From the NCBI GenBank assembly GCA_963708425.1, contig OY970206.1:1798001-1862000 (forward strand): a stretch of DNA of 64,000 bases, given 5' to 3'. How positions within the stretch are numbered: the stretch's first letter is position 1; the number at the start of each line of letters is the position of its first letter. Positions 1 to 8,676 of the stretch are shown in pieces. Below the pieces are notes generated by a model, which did no database searches, was not told the origin of the DNA, and saw only the letters and a program-made list of their open reading frames with translations. The position numbers and the translations under genes are program-made. The DNA is from JACMNW01 sp963708425. Its GTDB lineage: Bacteria; Pseudomonadota; Alphaproteobacteria; Rhodobacterales; Rhodobacteraceae.

Positions 1-981
1 CGGCTGACCAACCTGCTGGACGGCCTGCCTGATCAAGGCGGCAAGCAGGCGCTGAAGGAAATGAAAGATCGCGGCAACAAATGGCTGGCCCTCGCCGCCG
101 CCCTCGAAGACCCCGGCGCACCCATAACTCCTGCCACTCGCCCCGCCCCGCGCCCGCCAGTCGCGCATCGCCCAAAGCAGCTGTACGTCACCGCCATCGC
201 CAAGTTGATCCGCGATCCCTACGCCATCTACGCCCGCGAAATCCTGCGGCTTTACCCGCTGGACCCCCTGCACCAAACCGCCGACGCCCGCCTGCGCGGC
301 AAGACCCTTCATTCGGTGCTGGAACGGTTCGTCAAGACCCGTCCACCCGCCGAATCCCTGCCCGACGCCCGCACCCGCCTGATGCAAACCGCCGCCGATG
401 TGTTGGCCGAAGACGTGCCCTACCCCGCCGCCCGCGCATTGTGGCTGGCCCGCCTGGACCGCGCCGCCGACTTCTTCCTGACGTTTGAGGCCACAGAAGG
501 CGGCACCCCTTTGGTGATCGAAAACACCGGCACTTCGACTCTGACGTCGCTGGATTTTACCCTGAAGGCCCGCCCTGACCGCATTGATCTGTTGCCCGAT
601 GGCCGCCTGCACATCATGGATTACAAAACCGGCAAACCACCATCGGAGGCGCAACAGAAGAAATTCGACAACCAGCTTTTGTTGCAAGCCGCCATGGCAC
701 AGCGCGGCGGTTTCGGCCATGCCCTCACCGATGTGGCCCGCATCACCTACATCGGCCTCGGCACCAACCTGGCCACCGTAGCCACTGAAATCACGCCCGA
801 CCTGACTGCCGACGTTTGGGAAAAACTGCACAAACTGATCGGCACTTACCTCACCCGCGATCAAGGCTATCAATCCCGCCGCGCCGTCTTTGAAGACCGC
901 GAAATTGGCGATTACGATCACCTCGCCCGCCACGGCGAATGGCAGCAAAGCGATTGGCCTGCGCCCGAGGATGTCGGCTAA
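1..981 (+). CDS. addB: AddB, double-strand break repair protein (3' part)
   Basis: This is the C-terminal 326 residues of a reading frame that enters from outside the window. AddB is the partner of AddA in the helicase-nuclease that processes DNA double-strand ends for RecA recombination, replacing RecBCD in alphaproteobacteria. The visible part is the PD-(D/E)XK nuclease domain: GKTLHSVLERF carries the conserved His, and KARPDRID followed by MDYKTGKPP gives the D...DYK catalytic pair. The N-terminal helicase-like part is upstream. The stop codon overlaps the addA start (TAATG), so the two are translationally coupled. Confidence 0.93.
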   Translation, partial: RLTNLLDGLPDQGGKQALKEMKDRGNKWLALAAALEDPGAPITPATRPAPRPPVAHRPKQLYVTAIAKLIRDPYAIYAREILRLYPLDPLHQTADARLRGKTLHSVLERFVKTRPPAESLPDARTRLMQTAADVLAEDVPYPAARALWLARLDRAADFFLTFEATEGGTPLVIENTGTSTLTSLDFTLKARPDRIDLLPDGRLHIMDYKTGKPPSEAQQKKFDNQLLLQAAMAQRGGFGHALTDVARITYIGLGTNLATVATEITPDLTADVWEKLHKLIGTYLTRDQGYQSRRAVFEDREIGDYDHLARHGEWQQSDWPAPEDVG

Positions 982-3900
982 TGCGAAATGATGCCAGCAC
1001 CCGGCAAGTTCAGGCCGCTGATCCCGCCGCCTCCACCTGGCTATCCGCCAACGCCGGGTCCGGCAAAACCAAAGTGCTGATCGACCGCGTCGCGCGCCTG
1101 CTTTTGTCCGGTGTCAAACCCCAGCACATCCTCTGCCTCACCTACACCAAAGCGGCCGCGGCAGAGATGCAAAATCGCCTTTTCAAGCGCCTCGGCGAGT
1201 GGGCGATGATGCCAGATCAGGCTCTGTTAAAGCAATTATCCGCCCTCGGCGACGATGCGCTGATGCCAAAACGCCTGTCTGCCGCGCGCCAGTTGTTCGC
1301 CGCCGCCATCGACACCCCTGGCGGCCTACGCATCCAAACTATCCACTCCTTCTGCGCCATGCTGCTGCGCCGCTTCCCGCTGGAGGCTGGCGTTTCGCCG
1401 CAATTCGTCGAACTGGATGATCGCGCGGGCCGCCTTTTGCGCGATGCCATTGTGCAAGACATGGCCGATATTCTGGCCCCCGAAGCCGTTGCCGCCGTCG
1501 CCCGCGCCTATACCGGCGAAGATTTCGCCACGCTGATGGATCAAACCTCGCGCCTGCGGTCCGCCTTTGAGCACCCGATGAGCATGGCCGAATGCCGCGC
1601 CGCCTTCGATGTGCCTGCCCACGTCACGCGCGAAAGCCTGCTCGCCGATGTGTTTCTGGGCGGCGAGGCTGACTGGCTGCCGCAAGTGGCGGCGATCATG
1701 GCCACGGGTTCCACCAACGACGCCAAAGACGCCCGAAGACTTCGCGCGATGCGGCTTGATGTGCCAGATCATGCAACGCTGGATCAGATGGAAGATGCTT
1801 TCCTAACTGGCGTTGGCACGAAATCACCCTTTTCCGCCAAGTTAGACACGCTTCCAACCAAAGCAACGCAGTCCGCCCTCGGCCCTCTGCACTCCCGCCT
1901 GCAAGACCTAATGCGCCGGGTTGAAGCCACTCGCCCGAAACGCCTTGCCCTGCTCGCCGCCGAAAAAACCGCCGCTCTGCATGCCTTTGCCGCGGCCTTC
2001 CTGCCGGAGTACGAAGCCCGCAAAGCCGCCCGTGGCTGGCTCGATTTTGACGACCTAATCACCCGCACCCGTGATCTGCTGGCGAAATCACCCGTCGCGC
2101 AGTGGGTGCTGTTCCGCCTTGATGGCGGCATCGCGCATATTCTGGTGGACGAAGCGCAAGATACCAGCCCCGATCAATGGCAGGTCATCGAACAGTTGGC
2201 CGCCGAATTTACCGCCGGGCAGGGCGCGCATACCGGCCCGCGTACGCTGTTTGTGGTTGGTGATAAAAAACAGTCGATCTATTCGTTCCAAGGTGCCGAT
2301 GTCGCCGCGTTTGATCAGATGAAAGCCGCCTTTTCAAAACGGCTGTCCGATGCCGGATCGTCGCTTGCGCAGCTTGATCTGGAATATTCCTTTCGGTCTT
2401 CCCCCGCCATCCTGCGTCTGGTTGACCTGACGTTTGACGCCCGCCGCAACGCCGCCCTTGGCGGTGAAATGAAACACCACGCCTTCAATGCCGACATGCC
2501 GGGCCGGGTCGAACTGCTGCCAGTGGTGCCGCCGGGCAGCAAGAACACCGATGACAATTGGGAAAACCCGATTGACCTGATCACTGACCAACACCATTCC
2601 GTCCGCCTTGCCGCTGACATTGCCTCGCGCATCAAGATGATGATCGACGACGGCTATCAAATCCCGATCAAGGGCGCCGATCCAGTCGAGCTTCGCCCGA
2701 TTCACGCCGGTGATTTCCTTATCCTTGTGCAGCGCCGATCAGAAGTTTTCGCCCAGATCATCCGCGCCTGCAAACAACTGAACTTGCCGATTGCAGGCGC
2801 AGATCGGCTAAAGCTAGGCGGCGAACTGGCCGTCAAAGATCTCGCCGCCTTACTCGCATTCCTCGCCACGCCAGAAGATGACCTATCGCTCGCCGTCATC
2901 CTGCGCTCGCCGATTTGCGGCTGGTCGGAAGGGCAGCTATACGATCTGGCGCAGGGCCGAACCGGCTTTCTATGGCAAGCCTTGCGGGCCAAAGCGCATC
3001 TCTACCCTGACACCATGGCGATGCTGAACGATCTGCGCGACCAAACCGATTACCTGCGCCCCTACGATCTGATCGAACGCGCCCTTACTCGGCACGACGC
3101 GCGGCGGCGGCTGATTGCCCGATTGGGTGCCGAGGCAGAAGACGGCATTGATGAATTGCTGTCGCAAGCGCTGGCCTATGAACGCAACGATGTACCCAGC
3201 CTGACCGGCTTTCTCGGTTGGCTGCAAACCGATGATATCGACGTGAAACGCCAGATGGAAAGCGAAGGTCACAAGATCCGGGTGATGACGGTGCACGGCG
3301 CCAAGGGTCTGGAAGCGCCGATTGTCATCCTGCCCGACACCGCAGATCGCAGACCGCAAGACCGGGATGAGATTTACCGGCTCGGCACCCAAGGCCCCGC
3401 CATCTGGAAGACAAGCAAAGACGAAAGCCCCGCCGCAATAGACGCCGAACGCAGTGATCGAGAGGCGCGGCGCGCGCAGGAATCCATGCGCCTGCTGTAT
3501 GTGGCGATGACCCGCGCCCAAAGCATCCTCATCGTCGCAGCCGGGGGTGAAGTCAAAAGCCCTGACGCGTGGTACAACATCATCCAAGGCGGCATGCTGG
3601 CGGTTGGGGCCATCGCACAGCCTGACGGCGGCATGGTCTACGCGCTCGGCGATCTGCCAAACGCGCCGCATCCGCCGCAAACCGCCCCTGAAAAGCTGCT
3701 GCTGCCAACGTGGGCCGCCACCCCAGCCCCCGATGCCCCACGCGCGCCTGCCACCATAACCCCCTCAACTCTCGGCGGCGCAAAGGCCCTGTTCGGCGAA
3801 GACGGCCTTGATGAAGAAGCAGCCTTGGCGCGCGGCCACCTTCTGCACCTGCTGCTGGAACACCTGCCAACTGCAAGCCTCACCAACTGGCCCACCATGG

Positions 3901-4310
3901 CCGCCGCCCTGATCCCCGACGCAACTGATTGGGCCGGGCTGCTGGCCGAAGCCTCCGGCGTTCTGCAATCCCCCTCCCTCGCCCACCTGTTCGCCCCCGG
4001 TACACTCGCCGAAGTACCAATCACTGCCCAAATCGGCACACAACGCATTTACGGCACCATCGACCGCCTGATCATCACGCCTACCCGCATCCTGGCTGTC
4101 GATTACAAATCGAACCGCACCATTCCAGCCAATGCCGCCGCCACCCCCGAAGGCCTGCTGCGCCAGATGGGTGCCTATGCCCACGCCCTTGCCCAAATCT
4201 ATCCGCACCACGAAATCGACACCGCCATCCTGTGGACCGCCCGCCCCCACCTGATGCCCCTTGATCGCGATATCGTGAGGGATGCCCTCTCCCGCGCCAC
4301 CATCCCTTGA
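981..4310 (+). CDS. addA: AddA, UvrD-type helicase-nuclease subunit
   Basis: A protein of 1109 residues, the motor subunit of the AddAB end-resection complex. Walker A (AGSGKT) lies near residue 25, Walker B (VDEAQDTSPDQ) near 388, motif III (GDKKQSIYSFQGAD) near 426, a motif V-like MTVHGAKGLE near 769 and motif VI (LLYVAMTRA) near 838. A C-terminal nuclease domain has GTIDRL and AVDYKSNR near 1040. I chose the ATG at 981 because it overlaps the addB stop; the longer frame from 939 would lie inside addB. All helicase and nuclease signatures are intact. Confidence 0.95.
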   Translation: MRNDASTRQVQAADPAASTWLSANAGSGKTKVLIDRVARLLLSGVKPQHILCLTYTKAAAAEMQNRLFKRLGEWAMMPDQALLKQLSALGDDALMPKRLSAARQLFAAAIDTPGGLRIQTIHSFCAMLLRRFPLEAGVSPQFVELDDRAGRLLRDAIVQDMADILAPEAVAAVARAYTGEDFATLMDQTSRLRSAFEHPMSMAECRAAFDVPAHVTRESLLADVFLGGEADWLPQVAAIMATGSTNDAKDARRLRAMRLDVPDHATLDQMEDAFLTGVGTKSPFSAKLDTLPTKATQSALGPLHSRLQDLMRRVEATRPKRLALLAAEKTAALHAFAAAFLPEYEARKAARGWLDFDDLITRTRDLLAKSPVAQWVLFRLDGGIAHILVDEAQDTSPDQWQVIEQLAAEFTAGQGAHTGPRTLFVVGDKKQSIYSFQGADVAAFDQMKAAFSKRLSDAGSSLAQLDLEYSFRSSPAILRLVDLTFDARRNAALGGEMKHHAFNADMPGRVELLPVVPPGSKNTDDNWENPIDLITDQHHSVRLAADIASRIKMMIDDGYQIPIKGADPVELRPIHAGDFLILVQRRSEVFAQIIRACKQLNLPIAGADRLKLGGELAVKDLAALLAFLATPEDDLSLAVILRSPICGWSEGQLYDLAQGRTGFLWQALRAKAHLYPDTMAMLNDLRDQTDYLRPYDLIERALTRHDARRRLIARLGAEAEDGIDELLSQALAYERNDVPSLTGFLGWLQTDDIDVKRQMESEGHKIRVMTVHGAKGLEAPIVILPDTADRRPQDRDEIYRLGTQGPAIWKTSKDESPAAIDAERSDREARRAQESMRLLYVAMTRAQSILIVAAGGEVKSPDAWYNIIQGGMLAVGAIAQPDGGMVYALGDLPNAPHPPQTAPEKLLLPTWAATPAPDAPRAPATITPSTLGGAKALFGEDGLDEEAALARGHLLHLLLEHLPTASLTNWPTMAAALIPDATDWAGLLAEASGVLQSPSLAHLFAPGTLAEVPITAQIGTQRIYGTIDRLIITPTRILAVDYKSNRTIPANAAATPEGLLRQMGAYAHALAQIYPHHEIDTAILWTARPHLMPLDRDIVRDALSRATIP

Positions 4311-4370
4311 CGTTTCTCCCCCGCATCCCTAGCTTCTAGGCCTCATCATTCATCCATAGGGATTACGATC

Positions 4371-4691
4371 ATGGCCACCACAGCCGTCACCGATGCCACC
4401 TTCGACGCCGAGGTTCGCAAATCCAGCGTCCCCGTCATCGTCGATTTTTGGGCCGAATGGTGCGGTCCGTGCCGCCAGATCGGCCCGGCACTAGAAGAAC
4501 TTTCCGCCGAATACGCGGGCAAGGTCAAATTCGTCAAAGTCAACGTCGATGAAAACCCCGATAGCCCGGCCATGCTGGGCGTGCGCGGCATCCCGGCGCT
4601 GTTCATGTTCAAAAACGGCGAAGTCGTCTCGAACAAAGTCGGCGCTGCGCCGAAGGCTGCCCTTGCCACCTGGATCGCCACCGCAATCTGA
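4371..4691 (+). CDS. trxA: Thioredoxin
   Basis: A thioredoxin of 106 residues, the cytosolic disulfide reductase recycled by thioredoxin reductase. The active site WCGPC is at residues 30-34 and the cis-proline loop GIPALF sits near residue 75. Length matches classical TrxA. It follows addA by 60 bases and has its own AGGGAT-type ribosome site. A strong terminator follows it, so it closes the addBA-trxA run. Co-location of addAB with trxA is common in Rhodobacteraceae. Confidence 0.96.
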   Translation: MATTAVTDATFDAEVRKSSVPVIVDFWAEWCGPCRQIGPALEELSAEYAGKVKFVKVNVDENPDSPAMLGVRGIPALFMFKNGEVVSNKVGAAPKAALATWIATAI

Positions 4692-4714
4692 TCGGCATCC
4701 AAATCACCAACAAG

Positions 4715-4738
4715 GCGCCCCGCAACGGGCGCTTTTTT
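4715..4738 (+). terminator. Rho-independent terminator after trxA
   Basis: A six-base GC stem (gcgccc / gggcgc) with a six-base loop is followed directly by six T. It lies 23 bases after the trxA stop codon and separates trxA from hslV. Confidence 0.85.
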
Positions 4739-4757
4739 GTTGCGCCCCAGGCAAAGC

Positions 4758-4787
4758 CTTGTGCCCCTTCGCCCCAGCAGCCATATC
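4758..4787 (+). promoter_or_regulatory. Possible heat-shock (RpoH) promoter of hslV
   Basis: CTTG at 4758-4761 is followed after 18 bases by GCCATAT, five of seven matches to the alphaproteobacterial RpoH element CTTG-N17/18-CYTATNT. hslVU is a heat-shock operon in other proteobacteria, so the placement makes sense, but the match is imperfect. Confidence 0.35.
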
Positions 4788-4812
4788 TTTCCGAAACCAG
4801 ATGGAGACTTTC

Positions 4813-5371
4813 ATGGCCGACGACAAATTCCCCGGCTGGCACGGCACCACCATTCTTGCGGTGCGCCGTGGCGGTGAAGTGGTGGTTGCGGGCGACGGCC
4901 AAGTCAGCCTTGGCCAAACCGTGATCAAAGGCACCGCCCGCAAAGTGCGCCGCCTATCCCCCGCTGGCCATGACGTCGTCGCCGGCTTTGCAGGTTCAAC
5001 CGCCGACGCCTTCACGCTGCTGGAACGGCTGGAGAAAAAGCTCGAAGTCCATGCCCGGCCAACTGGCCCGTGCATCGGTTGAACTGGCGAAAGACTGGCG
5101 GATGGATAAATACCTGCGCAACCTCGAAGCCATGCTTATCGTCACTGACGGCGCCGATCTGTTCGTGATCACCGGCGCTGGCGATGTGTTAGAGCCCGAA
5201 CATGATGTCGCCGCCATCGGATCGGGTGGCAACTTCGCCCTCGCCGCCGCTCGCGGCCTGATGACCACCGATCTATCTGCAGAAGACATTGCCCGCCGCG
5301 CCATGGCCATCGCCGCCGACATCTGCGTTTACACCAACGGCAACCTGACGGTTGAAACCATCAAGAAGTAA
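4813..5371 (+). pseudogene. hslV: HslV protease subunit, reading frame broken by +1 base
   Basis: HslV is the threonine-protease core of the HslUV (ClpYQ) proteasome-like complex. The first frame runs from ATG 4813 (GGAG six bases upstream) to about 5052 and carries the expected propeptide and catalytic Thr (WHGTTI) and GDGQVSLG. It then ends in an unrelated tail and a stop at 5082. The rest of HslV (PGQLARASVELAKDWR onward to TNGNLTVETIKK) continues in the next frame from 5054 to 5371. Skipping one base in the stretch gtccatgccc restores a complete HslV. Both halves look fully conserved, so this is either a sequencing error or a very recent mutation. A shift-prone slippery site is not obvious. 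Confidence 0.85.
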
Positions 5372-5668
5372 TCAGCGCGGCGTAGCCTTCTTTTGTGCCT
5401 CCACATAGGCGCGCAAAACTGCGTTGATCCGGGTCTGGTAGCCAGAACCACCTTCCTTGAAAAACTCCAGCACATCAGGGTCAACGCGCAACGAAATGGG
5501 TTTTTTGTTCAGCCCCTCCACCATGACGGCGCGGGACCAGTCGACTTCGAAATCGTCTTCGTCCGGGCCATCGAAATCAGGTTCGTGCCGAAGTCGGGCC
5601 CAGTTCGTCTGGCCCTTCATCGCCCTGATCTGTTCCAGGGTATAGCTTCTGATATCTTTCTCGCTCAT
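5372..5668 (-). CDS. brnA: BrnA-family antitoxin
   Basis: A protein of 98 residues resembling BrnA, the antitoxin that binds and neutralises the BrnT ribonuclease toxin and represses its own operon. The C-terminal region LNKKPISLRVDPDVLEFFKE followed by GYQTRINAVLRAYVEA is a ribbon-helix-helix DNA-binding segment with the conserved K-x-x-I-S-L-R-x-D strand. The acidic, tryptophan-containing N-terminus (DEDDFEVDWSRA) would be the toxin-binding part. It lies opposite to and directly abuts the hslV stop codon. It overlaps the upstream brnT by about 90 bases. Confidence 0.85.
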   Translation of the reverse strand: MSEKDIRSYTLEQIRAMKGQTNWARLRHEPDFDGPDEDDFEVDWSRAVMVEGLNKKPISLRVDPDVLEFFKEGGSGYQTRINAVLRAYVEAQKKATPR

Positions 5669-5897
5669 TTTGCCGTTCTACTCTTGCGGTGATGATCCGG
5701 ATTTTGTCGTCCCGGAGTGTGAAAACCACGCAGATCATTTTTGGCCCAAGCGGCGCAACGGCCTTCTGCCGCGCCTCTATCTCGCTGCGCGCCGGCAACA
5801 GCAAAACCTTACCGCCAAAGATTTCAACTGCGTCGACAAAGTCGATTTCGTGCTTGGCAAGTGTTGCCAAGCGTTTCTGCTCGTCCCATTCGAACAT
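5577..5897 (-). CDS. brnT: BrnT-family ribonuclease toxin
   Basis: A BrnT-type toxin, a small RelE-fold endoribonuclease of type II toxin-antitoxin systems. FEWDEQKRLATLAKHEIDF is the family's N-terminal signature; GPKMICVVFTLRDDKIRIITA is the core strand pair. The frame begins at ATG 5912, but the ATG at 5897 gives the usual MFEWDE start and I prefer it (106 residues). The C-terminus continues past the usual end (near RQNERERYQK) with about 20 extra residues encoded in the overlap with brnA. The typical R-R-A motif in the last helix is altered to R-V-E-R, so toxicity cannot be assumed. Confidence 0.82.
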   Translation of the reverse strand: MFEWDEQKRLATLAKHEIDFVDAVEIFGGKVLLLPARSEIEARQKAVAPLGPKMICVVFTLRDDKIRIITARVERQNERERYQKLYPGTDQGDEGPDELGPTSART

Positions 5898-5907
5898 TTT
5901 GAGTAAC

Positions 5908-5919
5908 CGCATATATGCG
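5908..5919. promoter_or_regulatory. 12-bp perfect palindrome at the brnT start, possible BrnA operator
   Basis: CGCATATATGCG is a perfect palindrome overlapping the upstream candidate start of brnT and lying 11 bases before the preferred start. BrnA-type antitoxins autoregulate by binding inverted repeats at their promoter, so this is a plausible operator. The assignment is inference. Confidence 0.4.
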
Positions 5920-6021
5920 ACGGTTTGGCACCCCGGCCTCCATCTGTTGTAAAATGCAGCACCGAACTGGCGCGCGTGTGTCGCATGAGCGGATTATGCT
6001 TTGTGCAACTCTGTTTTAGAC

Positions 6022-6033
6022 TTGTATATACAA
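6022..6033. promoter_or_regulatory. 12-bp perfect palindrome between brnT and hslU
   Basis: TTGTATATACAA is a perfect palindrome in the AT-rich stretch between the divergent brnT and hslU genes. It shares the alternating TATA core of the palindrome at 5908-5919. It could be a second BrnA site or part of the hslU promoter; I cannot tell which. Confidence 0.35.
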
Positions 6034-6123
6034 ATTGTCAATACATCTCTTCGTCCCTTGGTTTACCCCTTCAAACCACCTATCTCTAAATTGCTTAACG
6101 CAGTATTTACGGTGACCAATAAA

Positions 6124-7425
6124 ATGACCGACCTTACCCCGCGCGAAATTGTCACCGAACTTGATCGCCACATCATCGGCCAGGCCGATGCCAAGCGCGC
6201 TGTCGCGGTCGCCTTGCGCAATCGCTGGCGCCGCAAGCGCCTTGCCGATGATCTGCGCGATGAGGTTTATCCAAAGAACATCCTGATGATCGGTCCCACC
6301 GGCGTTGGCAAAACCGAAATCTCGCGCCGTTTGGCCAAGCTGGCCAAAGCCCCGTTCCTGAAGGTCGAGGCGACGAAATTTACCGAAGTTGGCTACGTTG
6401 GCCGCGATGTCGATAGCATCATCCGCGATCTGGTCGATATCGCGATCAACGATACTCGCGCCCACATGCGTGATGAGGTGAAGGCACGCGCCAAAGCCGC
6501 CGCCGAAGACCGGGTGATCGAGGCTTTGGCAGGCAAAGACGCCCGCGACCAGACCCGCGAGATGTTTCGCGGCAAGCTGAAACGCGGCGAACTTGACGAC
6601 ACAATGATCGAGTTAGACATCGCCGATACCGCCAGCCCGTTTGCGCAAATGCCCACGGGCGGCGGCATGGATATGCAGATGCAGGGCCTGCAAGACATGC
6701 TCGGCAAGGCTTTCGGAGGCCGCACTAGTCGCAAGCGCGTATCGGTGCGCGACAGCTACGATCTGCTGATCGGGCAAGAGGCCGACAAGCTGCTGGATGA
6801 CGAGGCTATCAAAAACACCGCCCTTGATGCCGTGCAGGAAAACGGCATTGTTTTCCTTGATGAAATTGATAAAATCTGTGCCCGCGCAGACGCCCGCGGT
6901 GCCGATGTCAGCCGTGAAGGCGTGCAGCGCGACCTGCTGCCGCTGATCGAAGGCACCACCGTTTCCACCAAATACGGCCCAGTGAAAACCGACCACATCC
7001 TGTTCATCGCCTCGGGTGCGTTCCACATCGCCAAACCCTCCGACCTGCTGCCAGAATTGCAGGGCCGCCTGCCAATCCGGGTGGAGCTGCAACCGCTTAC
7101 CGAGGCCGACTTCGTGCGCATCCTGTCGGAAACCGACAATGCGCTGACTCTGCAGTATTCAGCGTTGATGGGAACCGAAAAGGTTTTGGTGAGTTTTACT
7201 ACGGATGGCATTGCAGCCCTCGCTGCAATTGCTGCCGAGGTGAACCGTACGATTGAAAATATTGGTGCTCGACGACTGTATACTGTCATGGAACGAGTGT
7301 TCGAAGAGTTATCCTTCTCCGCCCCCGAACGGGGCGGAGAAGCGGTTGTTGTTGACGCTGCGTTTGTCGAAGCAAACTTGGGTGCACTGTCGCGCTCCGC
7401 CGATATCAGCCGCTATGTGCTGTAA
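6124..7425 (+). CDS. hslU: HslU, ATPase subunit of HslUV protease
   Basis: An AAA+ unfoldase of 433 residues that feeds substrates into HslV. Walker A (GPTGVGKT) is at residues 57-64, the substrate-gripping pore loop GYVG at 90-93, Walker B (VFLDEID) near 242, and the C-terminal ISRYVL tail that docks into HslV is intact. I chose ATG 6124 (MTDLTPREIV), matching the family N-terminus; the frame is open upstream to 6001 but that part is not conserved. It is cut off from hslV by the inverted brnTA pair, so it needs its own promoter in 5913-6123. Confidence 0.95.
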   Translation: MTDLTPREIVTELDRHIIGQADAKRAVAVALRNRWRRKRLADDLRDEVYPKNILMIGPTGVGKTEISRRLAKLAKAPFLKVEATKFTEVGYVGRDVDSIIRDLVDIAINDTRAHMRDEVKARAKAAAEDRVIEALAGKDARDQTREMFRGKLKRGELDDTMIELDIADTASPFAQMPTGGGMDMQMQGLQDMLGKAFGGRTSRKRVSVRDSYDLLIGQEADKLLDDEAIKNTALDAVQENGIVFLDEIDKICARADARGADVSREGVQRDLLPLIEGTTVSTKYGPVKTDHILFIASGAFHIAKPSDLLPELQGRLPIRVELQPLTEADFVRILSETDNALTLQYSALMGTEKVLVSFTTDGIAALAAIAAEVNRTIENIGARRLYTVMERVFEELSFSAPERGGEAVVVDAAFVEANLGALSRSADISRYVL

Positions 7426-7487
7426 CAGATAAAGCTGCTACGTCGATCAATACGGTCGCCGGGCATCGCTGCACATAGGGGCATTCT

Positions 7488-8600
7488 TTGGCAAGATTTC
7501 TGCTTTTGGTCCTGCTAATCGCCTCGTGCACGCCGCGCGGTCAGATCACGCTTGCACCGCAGGCCGCTGCGGTAGGTGCGGTTCAAACCGTGTTTGTCGG
7601 CACCACGCGCCTGATAGATCCTGAAACCGGGCGCTATGGTTCTGGCCGGTCCGAGGTGATGCAGTTTGCCCGCTATGAAGTCTCTATTCCGCCAGATCGC
7701 GAATTGGGCGAGATCAAGTTTCCCCGCAAAAGTGGCAAACCAAACCCCAAAATCGATTTTCTGACCACGGCAGAGGTGCTGCACAGTTCGCCAAGCGATT
7801 TTCGTACCGATATCGCCCGGGCCGCGCTAAAAGGCCCAAGGGGTGGGCGCGAAGCGGTAATTTTCGTGCATGGCTTCAATACCAACTTTTCCGAAGGGCT
7901 GTACCGCATTGCGCAGCTTTCGCATGATTTGGAATTGCCAGGTGCCACTGTCCACTATTCGTGGCCCTCCGCCGCAAACCCGCTTGGCTATGTGCGCGAT
8001 CGTGATTCCGCGCTGGTCGCCCGAGACGGGCTAGAGGCGCTGATGCACGAGGTCGACGCGGCGGGCGCTGACCGGATCTTGCTGGTTTCCCATTCGATGG
8101 GGGGCGCTTTGACGATGGAGGCGATGCGCCAGATTGCCATTCGCGGCGATAAACGGCTGTTGGCAAAAATTGCCGGGGTGATCCTGATTTCGCCCGATCT
8201 TGATGTCGATGTGTTCCGGTCGCAGGCGCAAGACATCGGTACGCTGCCGCAACCGTTCCTGATCTTTGGCTCGAACCGTGACAGGCTGCTGAACCTCTCG
8301 GCAGTGCTGACCGGCGAGCCTGAACGCTTGGGCAACCTGACCGACCTGACCCGCGTTGCAGACCTGAAGGTCACCTATCTTGATGTTGGTGCCATTGCCG
8401 GGGGGGCCGGTCATTTTGCCGTCGGCAATTCGCCGGTGCTGATCAGCCTGCTGGGTCGGATTGGCGAGGTTGACGCCGCCTTCGAAGACGATAGCCGTGG
8501 CCGGGTCGGCCTGCTGCCCGGGGTGGTACTGACGGTGCAAAACGCCACCCGGATCGTGCTGGCGCCCGTAACGGCGATTGCCTACCAGCCGGGGCGGTAA
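7488..8600 (+). CDS. DUF900-type alpha/beta hydrolase lipoprotein
   Basis: A protein of 370 residues with a short hydrophobic N-terminus ending in a lipobox-like IASC, so probably a lipoprotein. The core is an alpha/beta hydrolase of the DUF900 type: VIFVHGFNTNF supplies the oxyanion-hole region and VSHSMGG near residue 202 the nucleophile serine. Asp and His candidates follow (SPDLDVDVF, GAGHF). Substrate is unknown. The start is the TTG at 7488, supported by AGGGG seven bases upstream; there is no better ATG before the signal peptide. Confidence 0.8.
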   Translation: MARFLLLVLLIASCTPRGQITLAPQAAAVGAVQTVFVGTTRLIDPETGRYGSGRSEVMQFARYEVSIPPDRELGEIKFPRKSGKPNPKIDFLTTAEVLHSSPSDFRTDIARAALKGPRGGREAVIFVHGFNTNFSEGLYRIAQLSHDLELPGATVHYSWPSAANPLGYVRDRDSALVARDGLEALMHEVDAAGADRILLVSHSMGGALTMEAMRQIAIRGDKRLLAKIAGVILISPDLDVDVFRSQAQDIGTLPQPFLIFGSNRDRLLNLSAVLTGEPERLGNLTDLTRVADLKVTYLDVGAIAGGAGHFAVGNSPVLISLLGRIGEVDAAFEDDSRGRVGLLPGVVLTVQNATRIVLAPVTAIAYQPGR

Positions 8601-8660
8601 TGGGTTAATTTTCGATGAACAGGAATAGTATTGCCCTTTGATATCAGCATGTTATCAAAC

Positions 8661-8676
8661 GTAACACGCGTGTTAC
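8661..8676. repeat. 16-bp perfect palindrome
   Basis: GTAACACGCGTGTTAC reads the same on both strands. It lies between two convergent genes and covers the stop codon of the Smr gene. There is no T-tract, so it is not a standard terminator; it has the form of a dimeric protein-binding site. Confidence 0.5.

Noticed and set aside
2970..3680. Long antisense frame inside addA
   Set aside because: Shadow of the GC-rich addA coding strand; no domain, no ribosome site, and addA motifs are intact opposite it.
4549..4812. Upstream extension of the hslV first frame
   Set aside because: It lies across trxA and its terminator; HslV similarity starts at the ATG at 4813.
5041..5060. Programmed frameshift in hslV
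   Set aside because: No known slippery heptamer or stimulating structure is visible; an error or mutation is simpler.
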